DNA of 12,678 nucleotides from Phycisphaerae bacterium (GCA_018665385.1 JABJDN010000088.1:1-12678); one strand, 5' to 3'; positions 1 to 7,446 are shown, counted from the first letter of the stretch. Translations and numbers: made by a program. The notes: a model not told the origin generated them from the sequence alone.

Positions 1-1
1 A

Positions 2-274
2 TTTGCCTTTGATTCTACTCCTTTCACGATATGCACTTCTTCGCCCTATTTGATAGAACAACCGAACACTGCATGCATGGACGAATGGGAAGACAATAGC
101 GAAGAAAAAGAAGACGAAGGCAAAATTGAAGACGAGCCCACAAAAGTAAAAGACGACCCCGACCTCGAAGACGGTGATGAAGAAGATGAAGAATCCCAAG
201 TGGACGATGACGTTGAAGCAGAACAAGACGAAGATGAATTCGAGCAATATCTATTTGGTGACGACGACGAGTAG
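2..274 (+). CDS. C-terminal part of an unknown protein with a highly acidic tail (5' end outside window)
   Basis: The reading frame is open from base 2 to the TAG at 272-274, so this is most likely the 3' end of a gene that begins before the window. If it instead starts inside the window, candidates are TTG at 50 or ATG at 77; neither has a clear ribosome binding site. From the Met at 77 onward, 37 of 65 residues are Asp or Glu, with no predicted globular segment. Near the end a short hydrophobic island, FEQYLF, sits inside the acidic run before the terminal GDDDE. The upstream residues contain two cysteines but no motif I recognise. Such tails occur on many nucleic-acid-binding or chaperone proteins, and I cannot assign a family. 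The gene converges on lpxA, with only six bases between stop codons. Coding status is moderately supported by the open frame and biased composition, although low-complexity sequence can mimic this. Confidence 0.55.
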   Translation, partial: FAFDSTPFTICTSSPYLIEQPNTACMDEWEDNSEEKEDEGKIEDEPTKVKDDPDLEDGDEEDEESQVDDDVEAEQDEDEFEQYLFGDDDE

Positions 275-297
275 CGAGTGCTACTGTTTAATTTTTT
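270..297 (+). terminator. weak terminator-like hairpin between convergent genes
   Basis: AGTAGC (270-275) and GCTACT (280-285) form a perfect 6-bp stem with a GAGT loop. A T-rich stretch follows at 286-297. The stem covers both convergent stop codons: TAG of the acidic-tail gene and the TAG of lpxA on the other strand. The stem is short with only three G:C pairs, and the T run is interrupted, so activity is uncertain. Confidence 0.3.
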
Positions 298-1084
298 CGT
301 TTGAACGCCCGTGACGACCAGCTGCAGACGCCATCAACGCGTCGCATAGATGTTGAATCGGAGGCAACTCTCCAAACTCTTGCAGTAGTTCGTCCATTTG
401 CTGACTAAGTGCGCCACCATTATCACGGAACAAGCGTTTGTGCGCTTCTTTCATAGCGTGAATATGGAGTTCCGTGTATCCGCGCCTTGACATCGCAACA
501 ATGTTCACAGCGCGTACTTCCGCTGGAGTTCCCTCTACAATCATAAAAGGCGGAACGTCTCTTGTTATTCGAGCAAGTCCGCCAACATAAGCGCATTTAC
601 CAATTCGAGCGAATTGGTTTATACCCGCACCGCCACCAATTGTCGCACAGTCTTCCACAGTAATATGCCCAGCTAGCATGACTTGATTTGCGATGACTAA
701 ATCACTTCCCAGAATGCAATCGTGTGCAACGTGGCTTGCAACCATAAGCAAATTGTTGTCACCTATGGTTGTTACACCACCGCCGTTCTCGGTTCCTCTA
801 TGAATAGTGACGTGTTCACGAATCTCATTGTTATCACCAATTTCAAGGGTGGTTGTTTCTCCATAAAACTTTTTGTCTTGAGGATCACCCCCAATAACGC
901 TAAAGGGATATATTTTGTTTCCGCACCCAATCGTAGTATTTGATGGCACAGTCACATGATTATGCAGCACAGTACCTTCACCGATTGTTACGTTTGGTCC
1001 AATACAACAAGACGGGCCAATCTCGCAGTCATCATGAATGATTGCGCTGGCATCAATTATCGCTGTGGGGTGAACATTGCTCAT
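281..1084 (-). CDS. lpxA: acyl-ACP--UDP-N-acetylglucosamine O-acyltransferase (LpxA)
   Basis: LpxA catalyses the first step of lipid A synthesis, moving a 3-hydroxyacyl chain from ACP to the 3-OH of UDP-GlcNAc in the cytoplasm. The 267-residue product has left-handed beta-helix hexapeptide repeats over roughly residues 1-185, then an alpha-helical C-terminal domain, close to the usual 255-265. Visible family blocks are GGDPQD (65-70), IREHVTIHRGT (88-98) and SHVAHDC (117-123), whose His121 matches catalytic His125 of E. coli. His140 in AGH matches E. coli His144. At the usual 'VHQF' site the sequence is INQF, placing Asn156 where E. coli has His160. Gly169 corresponds to E. coli Gly173, the acyl-length ruler. 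The ATG directly abuts the TAA of lpxC-fabZ; a GGAG site lies 9 bases upstream, inside that gene. It is the last gene of the operon. Identity is certain; the acyl chain used is inferred. Confidence 0.96.
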   Translation of the reverse strand: MSNVHPTAIIDASAIIHDDCEIGPSCCIGPNVTIGEGTVLHNHVTVPSNTTIGCGNKIYPFSVIGGDPQDKKFYGETTTLEIGDNNEIREHVTIHRGTENGGGVTTIGDNNLLMVASHVAHDCILGSDLVIANQVMLAGHITVEDCATIGGGAGINQFARIGKCAYVGGLARITRDVPPFMIVEGTPAEVRAVNIVAMSRRGYTELHIHAMKEAHKRLFRDNGGALSQQMDELLQEFGELPPIQHLCDALMASAAGRHGRSNEKIKQ

Positions 1085-2452
1085 TTAATCTTGCTCCGCA
1101 TCCACCATCATAAACCGTATTTGGGCTTCTGCTGCAAGTATTGAACCAACAAATGCTTTGCATTGCAACGCAGCAGTCCGAACACCCGCTTTCACAGTTA
1201 CAGCCTCGAGAATAAGTTGGTCACCTGGCGTAACAGGATGTCGTAACTTTACTCTATCTAAACTCAGTAAAACTGCGAGTTTACCCGTGTGTTCCAATTT
1301 TCGGCTCATCAACAGACCGCCTAATTGCGCCATCGCCTCTACTATAAGCACGCCGGGCATAATTGGTGTTCCAGGATAATGGCCTTGGAAAAAGGGTTCG
1401 TTAATTGTGACATTTTTCACGCCAATTGCCCTCGCCACACCGTCCATCTCAACAACACGATCAACAAGCAACATTGGATATCTGTGCGGCATGATTCGTT
1501 GTATCTCGCGCACATCCATCGCCGCAGAATTTGTTGTCAAAGAAGCACGTTTTGCTACTTTGTTTTGTTCAACTATCGCGTTGCACAGCTTTCTATTTAG
1601 AGCGTGCCCAGAACGAGTTGCAACAATCCTGCCTTGAATCGGTGCGCCTGCTAAGTATAAATCCCCAATGATGTCTAAAATTTTGTGTCGTACAGGCTCG
1701 TTACCAAAACGGAACTCGTTATCTATTGGGCCATCTTCGCCAATAACAAGGATTTCTTTCGGGGTTAAGTGTGTGCACATGCCTTGCGCCTGTAGTGCTT
1801 CTGCTTCTTCTTGCAAACTGTACGTTCGCGCCGGAGCAACCTCTGTATTGTAATCCCCGCGTGCGCTATTCCACGCATGTGTTTGGCGCTCAATTCTTGA
1901 TGCCGCATTGCTATAGTCCAAATCGTATACAACATGCATTCCGGGTTGATGCGATGGAAATGCCGCGATCATTGCATCGCCATCTTGAATGCAAATTGGT
2001 TCAGTTACTGTCAGCAGAGTTCTTGTCTGATCTTGCTCAACAAGTCCTACACTCATTAGGGGTTCTAGGAACGGCATTGCTGAACCATCACCGCAGGGAA
2101 CTTCGGGACCGTCAAGAGTGATCAGTGCGTTATCGATGCCGAGGCCTGCGAGCGCGGAGAGAAGGTGCTCTACAGTTTCCACAGTTACATCGTCTGCGCC
2201 GAGTGTTGTTCTTCGCGGGCGGTCAGTGGTGTTTGCTACCAGGGCGGGTATCTGCACCGGGGGCTCTATATCTGTTCGTTCAAAAACTATTCCGTCGCCA
2301 GCTGGAGCAGGTGCAATAGTCATATCAACATGCACACCGAGCAAGAGACCCTTTCCAGATACTGTTACCGGCTTCGCAAGAGTATGCTGCATTGGTACAG
2401 CAGCTATTGTTTGCGAAGTTTCATTTTCAGTTTGTTGCGTGGAATTTGTCAT
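1085..2452 (-). CDS. lpxC/fabZ: bifunctional UDP-3-O-acyl-GlcNAc deacetylase / 3-hydroxyacyl-ACP dehydratase (LpxC-FabZ fusion)
   Basis: This single 455-residue frame joins two enzymes. Residues about 21-302 are LpxC, the zinc deacetylase that commits the cell to lipid A. Residues about 313-455 are FabZ, the hot-dog-fold dehydratase of fatty acid elongation. LpxC zinc ligands His96, His256 and Asp260 are present, as are catalytic Glu95, Asp264 and His283. From His256 to His283 the spacing equals E. coli exactly (offset 18). FabZ His358 in FFQGHYP and Glu372 in VEAMAQ keep the 14-residue separation of E. coli His54/Glu68. Such fusions are known in Bacteroidota and Planctomycetota. The chosen ATG adds about 20 polar residues before the usual LpxC start; Met21 (codon at 2390-2392) is an alternative start aligning with E. 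coli Met1. Neither has a convincing Shine-Dalgarno site. The gene lies 36 bases after lpxD and abuts lpxA. Confidence 0.96.
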   Translation of the reverse strand: MTNSTQQTENETSQTIAAVPMQHTLAKPVTVSGKGLLLGVHVDMTIAPAPAGDGIVFERTDIEPPVQIPALVANTTDRPRRTTLGADDVTVETVEHLLSALAGLGIDNALITLDGPEVPCGDGSAMPFLEPLMSVGLVEQDQTRTLLTVTEPICIQDGDAMIAAFPSHQPGMHVVYDLDYSNAASRIERQTHAWNSARGDYNTEVAPARTYSLQEEAEALQAQGMCTHLTPKEILVIGEDGPIDNEFRFGNEPVRHKILDIIGDLYLAGAPIQGRIVATRSGHALNRKLCNAIVEQNKVAKRASLTTNSAAMDVREIQRIMPHRYPMLLVDRVVEMDGVARAIGVKNVTINEPFFQGHYPGTPIMPGVLIVEAMAQLGGLLMSRKLEHTGKLAVLLSLDRVKLRHPVTPGDQLILEAVTVKAGVRTAALQCKAFVGSILAAEAQIRFMMVDAEQD

Positions 2453-2488
2453 AGAGAGTACGTACGTAAGTCGAGAGGCGTGATGCGT

Positions 2489-3523
2489 TTAGATATCTAA
2501 TTCTTTACCAAACTTCGCAAGGATTTTGGGCATTTTACGAGTTGCCACCCATTGCCGCAACATATCCTTCATATTGCACGCTGGAACTCCTAGCCATTGC
2601 TCGCCAGCAGGTATATCGTGCATCACACCACTTTTTGCCCCAATTTTAGCCGCATTACCCACTTTACAGTGCGGTGCGATGCCAACTTGCGCACCGATTT
2701 GCACCCAGTCGCCTATGCGTGCTGAGCCACCAACCCCTGTTGCTGCTGCTAAAACGCAGTTTTTACCTATTTGCACATTATGCCCAATTTGTACCAAATT
2801 ATCCATTTTTGTGCCGTTTCCTATCTTGGTCGCACCAAACTTGCCTCGATCGATACAAGTGCTCACGCCAATATCAACATGGTCGCCAATCACTACTGAG
2901 CCAATGTGCTCCATTTTCACTAGCCGTGATTTCTTCTCGTCTAGACAATATCCAAAGCCATCAGCCCCAATAGAAACATTTGCATGCAATAGGCAATGAC
3001 TTCCAACAGTGCAATGGTGCGCAACAGAGACTCCTGATCGTAACTCCGTTTGTGTACCTATTTCGCAATCGTTTCCAATAAAAACATTGGCTTCAAGTGT
3101 TACCTCATTATCAATGCGAGTTCGTGGTCCTACAACAACGCCCGGTCCAATGCGTACGTGCTCACCGATAGTTGCGGTCGAGTCAACGCATGCACTTGGA
3201 TGAATGCCAATTGCAGGTTGAGTACATTCAAGCAGAAACAATTCCAAGCAACGAGCTATCGCAAGTTCTGGGTTATCGACTCGCAAGAGCGCACGCGCTG
3301 TTGCATCGTGTCCTTCAACTTCAACACCATGTTTGATAATGCCAATAGAAGCGTTCGAATTTTTCCACTCTTTCGCATATTTCGCGTTCACCATAAAAGT
3401 GATATCGCCGTGTTGCGCCTCCGATAAGGAAGAACATCCTGTACATGGTAAATCGCCCAGCCCTTCAAGCGTTGCTTGAAGTTGAATCGCAAGGGAACCT
3501 GCCGTGTGCTTCAGTTCTGGCAC
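2489..3523 (-). CDS. lpxD: UDP-3-O-acylglucosamine N-acyltransferase (LpxD)
   Basis: LpxD adds the second 3-hydroxyacyl chain, from acyl-ACP to the 2-amino group of the LpxC product, the third step of lipid A synthesis. The 344-residue length matches the family (about 340). Residues 1-100 fit the N-terminal uridine-binding domain, with the DITFMVNAKY block at 40-49. Hexapeptide repeats run from about 105 to 300, and a short helix ends the chain. The NLVQIGHNV block places His248 at the position of catalytic His239 in E. coli. The ADGFGY block (187-192) is also conserved. The start is GTG: reading upstream in frame there is no ATG, GTG or TTG before a stop at 3545-3547, and the next ATG is at residue 44, inside the conserved fold. 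It begins 5 bases after the stop of the preceding OmpH-like gene, which suggests translational coupling. Confidence 0.95.
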   Translation of the reverse strand: MPELKHTAGSLAIQLQATLEGLGDLPCTGCSSLSEAQHGDITFMVNAKYAKEWKNSNASIGIIKHGVEVEGHDATARALLRVDNPELAIARCLELFLLECTQPAIGIHPSACVDSTATIGEHVRIGPGVVVGPRTRIDNEVTLEANVFIGNDCEIGTQTELRSGVSVAHHCTVGSHCLLHANVSIGADGFGYCLDEKKSRLVKMEHIGSVVIGDHVDIGVSTCIDRGKFGATKIGNGTKMDNLVQIGHNVQIGKNCVLAAATGVGGSARIGDWVQIGAQVGIAPHCKVGNAAKIGAKSGVMHDIPAGEQWLGVPACNMKDMLRQWVATRKMPKILAKFGKELDI

Positions 3524-3528
3524 GAACT

Positions 3529-4149
3529 TTACCGTACAGCCATTTCATCGAAATTACCATTCATATAACTGATGAGCAGGTCTGTTACATCAAGCGCATC
3601 GTTTGCATACAGTATTCGCCGGCTACTGATTTCAAGACCAATATCAACATTGTCAGCCTCTGGCAGTGTGATAGCTGCATCGTTTACGACTACATAATCC
3701 CAGCCGTTTTGCCCTGCGAGTTTTGCAGCCGATTCGCGAATATTCATGTACACCCTTCGAGTGCCTTTTGAAAGTTCGCGTGCTTTACGTGACTTGCTGT
3801 ATTCAACCTGCGCTTGATATTCAAGCACTTTCAACTGCTGGTCTTGAAGCAATTCTTGCCATTTCGGTGAACCTGCTTCGTACAACTCAAACTCTTGTTC
3901 GTACTCTGTAATTTCTTGCCGTCGTTGCTCAATCTCTGCATTCATGTCTTCAATAATTGCCTGCACTTTAGATTCTTCGAACACTCTTTCTTCGAGAGAG
4001 GCAAAGAGTGTTTCAAAATTAATGGTCACTGTAACAGTAGGATTCGAGGGCACTAGCCATTTAGTAGCCTCCGTTTTCCAAGCTACAGCACTCACCACAA
4101 GAAGGACGAGCACAAAAGAACTATACGATTTCAATTTTATTTTTTGCAT
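3529..4149 (-). CDS. OmpH/Skp-family periplasmic protein, second copy in operon
   Basis: This 206-residue protein resembles the OmpH/Skp family of periplasmic chaperones, which hold unfolded outer-membrane proteins for BamA. Residues 1-29 are a basic n-region plus hydrophobic stretch, acting as signal peptide or membrane anchor, with no obvious AxA cleavage site. A charged helical segment at about 60-130, rich in Glu, Gln and Lys, fits the Skp coiled-coil tentacle. The C-terminal core 'NGWDYVVVND ... RRILYAND.LDVTD' matches the family's conserved closing strand and helix. The protein is longer than E. coli Skp (161). It is a divergent paralogue of the gene just upstream (4170-4805), sharing the NG(W/Y)D and (I/V)DxT blocks. 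AAAGG lies about 10 bases before the ATG. Family assignment is by pattern only, and the client is unknown. Confidence 0.82.
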   Translation of the reverse strand: MQKIKLKSYSSFVLVLLVVSAVAWKTEATKWLVPSNPTVTVTINFETLFASLEERVFEESKVQAIIEDMNAEIEQRRQEITEYEQEFELYEAGSPKWQELLQDQQLKVLEYQAQVEYSKSRKARELSKGTRRVYMNIRESAAKLAGQNGWDYVVVNDAAITLPEADNVDIGLEISSRRILYANDALDVTDLLISYMNGNFDEMAVR

Positions 4150-4169
4150 ACTATGTGTACCTTTTCAGA

Positions 4170-4805
4170 TCATTTATCTGATCTTTTTTCCCATTCAAGG
4201 TTCATGTGGGTGACTATTTGTTCTGTGATATCAATTTGGCTGCTAGCAAAGACGACACGCTGTTGTCCAATTTGCTCACGTACTTGAAACTCTTGAGAAG
4301 AATCCGCTTGTGGGTTGACGAGAATCTCTCTGTCGTCGTCGGTGATGAGTACAAGGTCGTACCCGTTCTCATTTGCAATATCTGCAACAGATGATTTAAT
4401 CTTCATGTACAGATCGCGAAACATAAGCGACCGTTCGTTATCAACACGCTTCTCAGCAAATTGCTTATAACTCATTGCCTGAATTGCTAACTGATTCAGT
4501 TGTTCCACGATTTCCGGCTTGTCTGCGTCGGCAGCAGCTTGCAATGTTTCTTGCAAAGCTGTCATCAATTCGTTTCTGCTTTTTAACTCTGTTTCTACTT
4601 TGGAAAACAGGCTTCGAAGGCTTGCTTCAGAGTCTGCGCGTTCTGTTAAATCAGCTGAGACTCGTTCAATACTGAACGTGACGACAACCGTAGGGGGTCT
4701 AAAGTGGGTGGATGCTGCAACTGCTGCGTAACCAGCGACAATACACACAACAGCCACTGTAGCTAGGCTATATGTGAGGCGTTGCGTTCGTTTTCTTATA
4801 AACAT
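4170..4805 (-). CDS. OmpH/Skp-family periplasmic protein, first copy in operon
   Basis: This 211-residue protein is the first of two tandem OmpH/Skp-like genes directly after bamA, the usual place for this chaperone. A basic start (FIRKRTQR) is followed by a hydrophobic segment at about 12-31 ending AAVAAS, a good signal peptide with an AxA-type site. Residues 60-130 form a charged, helix-prone segment like the Skp tentacle. The C-terminal core contains 'NGYDLVLITDD' and 'RVVFASSQIDITEQIV', the conserved closing block of the family. Start choice is well supported: AAGGA (complement of 4813-4817) lies 7 bases before the ATG. The stop is 20 bases before the next OmpH-like gene. Between the two core blocks both copies carry an acidic, low-identity loop, so they may differ in clients or partner binding. 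Function is inferred from family and position. Confidence 0.83.
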   Translation of the reverse strand: MFIRKRTQRLTYSLATVAVVCIVAGYAAVAASTHFRPPTVVVTFSIERVSADLTERADSEASLRSLFSKVETELKSRNELMTALQETLQAAADADKPEIVEQLNQLAIQAMSYKQFAEKRVDNERSLMFRDLYMKIKSSVADIANENGYDLVLITDDDREILVNPQADSSQEFQVREQIGQQRVVFASSQIDITEQIVTHMNLEWEKRSDK

Positions 4806-4812
4806 GAGGTAT

Positions 4813-4817
4813 TCCTT
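4813..4817 (-). promoter_or_regulatory. ribosome binding site of the first OmpH-like gene
   Basis: AAGGA on the minus strand ends 7 bases before the ATG at 4805. It is among the clearest Shine-Dalgarno sites in the operon and fixes this start. By contrast, bamA and lpxC-fabZ show none that is convincing. Confidence 0.6.
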
Positions 4818-4884
4818 AATCTCGAAATATATGTAAGTTAATGTGTGGTAATTGTACGAGAATTCGACTCTGCAAGGTGCAGAA

Positions 4885-7353
4885 CTAGAACGGCAGTTGC
4901 ACGCTGAAACTGAACAATTTCTTCTTGTCAGTTGCTTGTTTCACTACGGGGAAACCAAAATCAAAGGCAAGAGGCGCTTGACCAAGTTGAGGGATATGAA
5001 GACGGAGACCGGCTCCAACACTGACTCGATATTCATCAAAGCCCGGCGAATTCGTAACCGTGCCGCTGTCGCAGAAAGCCACCATTGAAACGATTCTGTC
5101 CACTAATGGGAACTCATACTGGGCGCCTAAGAAAAGTTCCCAACTACCCCCAACAGGAATGAACGGATCGCCACCTGCAACCCTTGGCGTACCAAGAGGC
5201 GCAATAGAATGAAAATCAAATCCGCGGAACGAGCGACCGCCAAGATAAAACTTCTCAAACGTCGGAGCTGAACCACCGAAAATATGTCCAATGCGAGTAT
5301 CTAGCCGAAGCGTAGTGTTGCGGTTCAAAAAATCTCGGTCTACTGCAAAATAGGAAGTAGTAGAAATGAACATTTTTGTGAAGGTGTAATCGCCTGCTAG
5401 CATGCCGTACTGGTTCAAATTCATACTCATTCTAGAGCCTTCTGTTGGTCTTGCGAATGGCTTTAACGTCGTCCGGCTAACGGACATTCCGATTGAATTA
5501 AGATTGCTAGGGCCTGCGTCGTTAAAGATTTCTAGAGGAACACTGTTATCAAAATCAGTGAGTTTAACTCTATCAGCAGCAATTGATAAACTTCCGTGCC
5601 AAATGTCACCAAAGCGCCTACCAACAGTTGCGCTACTGTAGAACGTGTCTTGGGTGTAATCTTCATACTGTTGCATTCGCCAACCTGCAGCACCGCCAAG
5701 AGAATAATCTGTGTCTAAAAATCTAGGATCGGTGAGCGCCATCGAATAATTAAATGCTTGGTCACCAGGTTGGAATGCTAATGAGAACTGTTGCCCCGCG
5801 CCAATAAAGGCCTTCCGCTGCCAGAACTCTTGCCAACTTTCTGGCCAATCCATGAAGTCAAAGTTGCGTTGGGTTAATGAGATATTGCCAATCAAGCCCG
5901 AATCACTCCCTGCCATTACGCCGAAATTCAGCGAGCCAGTTTGAGATTCATCCACTTCAACGAGAAGGTCACGCTGATTAGGGCGCTTGTCATCGCGTGG
6001 CTGAATAGTCATGCGGACGTCGTTAAACAATCCGGTTTTCATGAGCCTGTCTTTTGATCTGTTTGCTTCAGCGACATCAAATGGGTACCCAGGCTTCAGG
6101 CCAATGCGCCCCCGTATCACTTTGTCTTGTGTAACTGAATTCCCTTTGATTTCAACGATACCAACTTGTGTCGGCATCCCTTCAGTAATCGCAAATAATA
6201 TGTCTATTGTCGCACCGGGTTCGGCATGGTACGGGATTGCATTTGTTGCATCAAGTTCTAGCGCGGGTCCACCACCAAACATTGCTTGCCTTGCTTTTTT
6301 AATCGCTTGTTGCTTCGCTTCAATGTTTATGATTCTACCCAAGACACCGTATGCTTCGTTAATGGCAATAACAGCAGCGTTCACGTCGGTTTGTCGATAG
6401 ACATCTCCAACGTGTATCTTTATAAGCCCTTGGATTTGCTCAACAGTGAACACAGGCTCAAGTCCACCGATAGATTCAAATTGCGCGACTATTCCACCCA
6501 CCGTGTACTGGGGACCCTCTTCAATCAAAAATACTACCGATGCCTCTTTATCGTTTGGGCTCAACGGGTCCGTGTACGCAACTCGAATATCGCGGAAGCC
6601 ACGGTTAATGTAAAACCGTTTTAGACTGGCAACATCTGCAGCTAAAACCTGCTCATTCAATTCGCCCCTGCGAAAGAACGGCACAGATACATTTGTATCT
6701 ATCTCGGATGAAAGCTCTTTGGATGAAAAAGAATGGTTGCCATAAAAAGATAATCCCTTCACTCGTACGCGAGGGCCTTCCATAATTTTATACACAAGGA
6801 CAATAGATTCATCTATTCGCTGACCAGTAAACTCATCAACATCTTTCCCGTACTCTGTGATTTCTGGAATCACTTCGACAAGGTAGTTGCCCTTCTCTTT
6901 GTACAAGTCCATAATCGAACGCTTGCCCCTATCAATTGCATCTTGGTCAATTCCAAGACCCTTCATGATAGGCGTTACAGAAATCAGTTCGCCATCAGTG
7001 ATTAACGAGTTGCCAGCAACAGAAACTTGGGTAATAATTTTCTGCTCACGAAACGTATAAATAAGTTCAACAGTGCCGTCGCTCTGCAACACTACATCTG
7101 CAGAGATATATTTGAATTCGCCTAAATGCGTTAATGTATGAACGTCTTTTTGCACAACCTCTGGGTCGTACGTCTCGCCGACTGCTGATTGAATAATGTT
7201 GTGCACTCGCTGTTCTTGCACCCTATCAAGGCCCTCGAAAACAATGTCAGCGATTGGCCGGTCCTCGAAATTTCCACCTACAAAAGCAGAATGGAGGGTG
7301 CTTGCGAAGATTGTGCTTGCAAGACAAAAATATAGTATTTGTAAGAATCGCAT
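4885..7353 (-). CDS. bamA: outer membrane protein assembly factor BamA (Omp85 family)
   Basis: BamA is the central outer-membrane insertase that folds beta-barrel proteins. The 822-residue product is close to E. coli BamA (810). Residues 1-22 look like a signal peptide. I read five POTRA domains at roughly 33-103, 104-195, 196-277, 281-393 and 394-468; the fourth is enlarged by a linker containing FGGGPALELDATNAI. The barrel occupies about 470-822. The loop-6 signature appears as GGRSFRGF (705-712), where the canonical form is (V/I)RG(F/Y). The chain ends with the outer-membrane signal QLPF. It heads an operon with two OmpH-like chaperones and lipid A genes. The ATG at 7351-7353 has no clear Shine-Dalgarno site; its leader carries a run of G-rich blocks (7385-7405). 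The 79-base gap to the next gene contains only a small hairpin (4869-4883) and no T tract. Confidence 0.96.
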   Translation of the reverse strand: MRFLQILYFCLASTIFASTLHSAFVGGNFEDRPIADIVFEGLDRVQEQRVHNIIQSAVGETYDPEVVQKDVHTLTHLGEFKYISADVVLQSDGTVELIYTFREQKIITQVSVAGNSLITDGELISVTPIMKGLGIDQDAIDRGKRSIMDLYKEKGNYLVEVIPEITEYGKDVDEFTGQRIDESIVLVYKIMEGPRVRVKGLSFYGNHSFSSKELSSEIDTNVSVPFFRRGELNEQVLAADVASLKRFYINRGFRDIRVAYTDPLSPNDKEASVVFLIEEGPQYTVGGIVAQFESIGGLEPVFTVEQIQGLIKIHVGDVYRQTDVNAAVIAINEAYGVLGRIINIEAKQQAIKKARQAMFGGGPALELDATNAIPYHAEPGATIDILFAITEGMPTQVGIVEIKGNSVTQDKVIRGRIGLKPGYPFDVAEANRSKDRLMKTGLFNDVRMTIQPRDDKRPNQRDLLVEVDESQTGSLNFGVMAGSDSGLIGNISLTQRNFDFMDWPESWQEFWQRKAFIGAGQQFSLAFQPGDQAFNYSMALTDPRFLDTDYSLGGAAGWRMQQYEDYTQDTFYSSATVGRRFGDIWHGSLSIAADRVKLTDFDNSVPLEIFNDAGPSNLNSIGMSVSRTTLKPFARPTEGSRMSMNLNQYGMLAGDYTFTKMFISTTSYFAVDRDFLNRNTTLRLDTRIGHIFGGSAPTFEKFYLGGRSFRGFDFHSIAPLGTPRVAGGDPFIPVGGSWELFLGAQYEFPLVDRIVSMVAFCDSGTVTNSPGFDEYRVSVGAGLRLHIPQLGQAPLAFDFGFPVVKQATDKKKLFSFSVQLPF

Positions 7354-7384
7354 CCGTTTTGAGAAGGATACCTGCGCTGGCTTG

Positions 7385-7405
7385 CCCCCACAACCGCCAC
7401 GCCCC
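7385..7405 (-). other. G-rich block in the bamA leader (possible two-layer G-quadruplex)
   Basis: On the bamA-sense strand four G blocks occur in order: GGGG, GG, GG, GGGGG, with loops of 3, 1 and 4 bases. This fits a two-layer quadruplex motif in RNA or single-stranded DNA. It begins 32 bases upstream of the bamA ATG and stands out from the surrounding AT-richer sequence. Folding is not shown by sequence alone. Confidence 0.35.
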
Positions 7406-7413
7406 TATAGAAG

Positions 7414-7419
7414 TACAAT
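7414..7419 (+). promoter_or_regulatory. possible -10 element for gcvT
   Basis: TACAAT matches the sigma-70 -10 consensus at five of six bases and would place a start site about 20 bases before the gcvT ATG. No good -35 hexamer is seen 16-18 bases upstream. The rest of the 93-base divergent region (7354-7446) shows no convincing promoter for bamA. Confidence 0.25.
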
Positions 7420-7446
7420 ACATGCTTAATATAAGGTCCATTATTG

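Noticed and set aside
2118..2999. Plus-strand open frames of 110-160 codons opposite lpxC-fabZ and lpxD
   Set aside because: They lie fully antisense to strongly conserved enzymes, show no family motifs, and have Cys/Ser/Pro-rich compositions typical of shadow frames.
4166..4189. Inverted repeat AGATCA...TGATCT followed by six T between the two OmpH-like genes, resembling a terminator
   Set aside because: The T run follows the stem only on the plus strand, where no gene is transcribed. On the operon strand the stem is followed by purine-rich sequence, so it should not stop the operon. The stem is also short and AT-rich.
4869..4883. Small hairpin (TCTGCA / TGCAGA) just after the bamA stop
   Set aside because: Six base pairs with a 3-base loop and no downstream T tract on the operon strand; not enough for a terminator call.
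7427..7435. TATAAG near the gcvT start as a -10 box
   Set aside because: It overlaps the likely ribosome binding site and would place the transcript start at or beyond the ATG; TACAAT at 7414 is a better candidate.
7444..7446. TTG as start of gcvT
   Set aside because: It directly precedes an ATG in the same frame at 7447, and the same AAGG site can serve the ATG, the more usual start.
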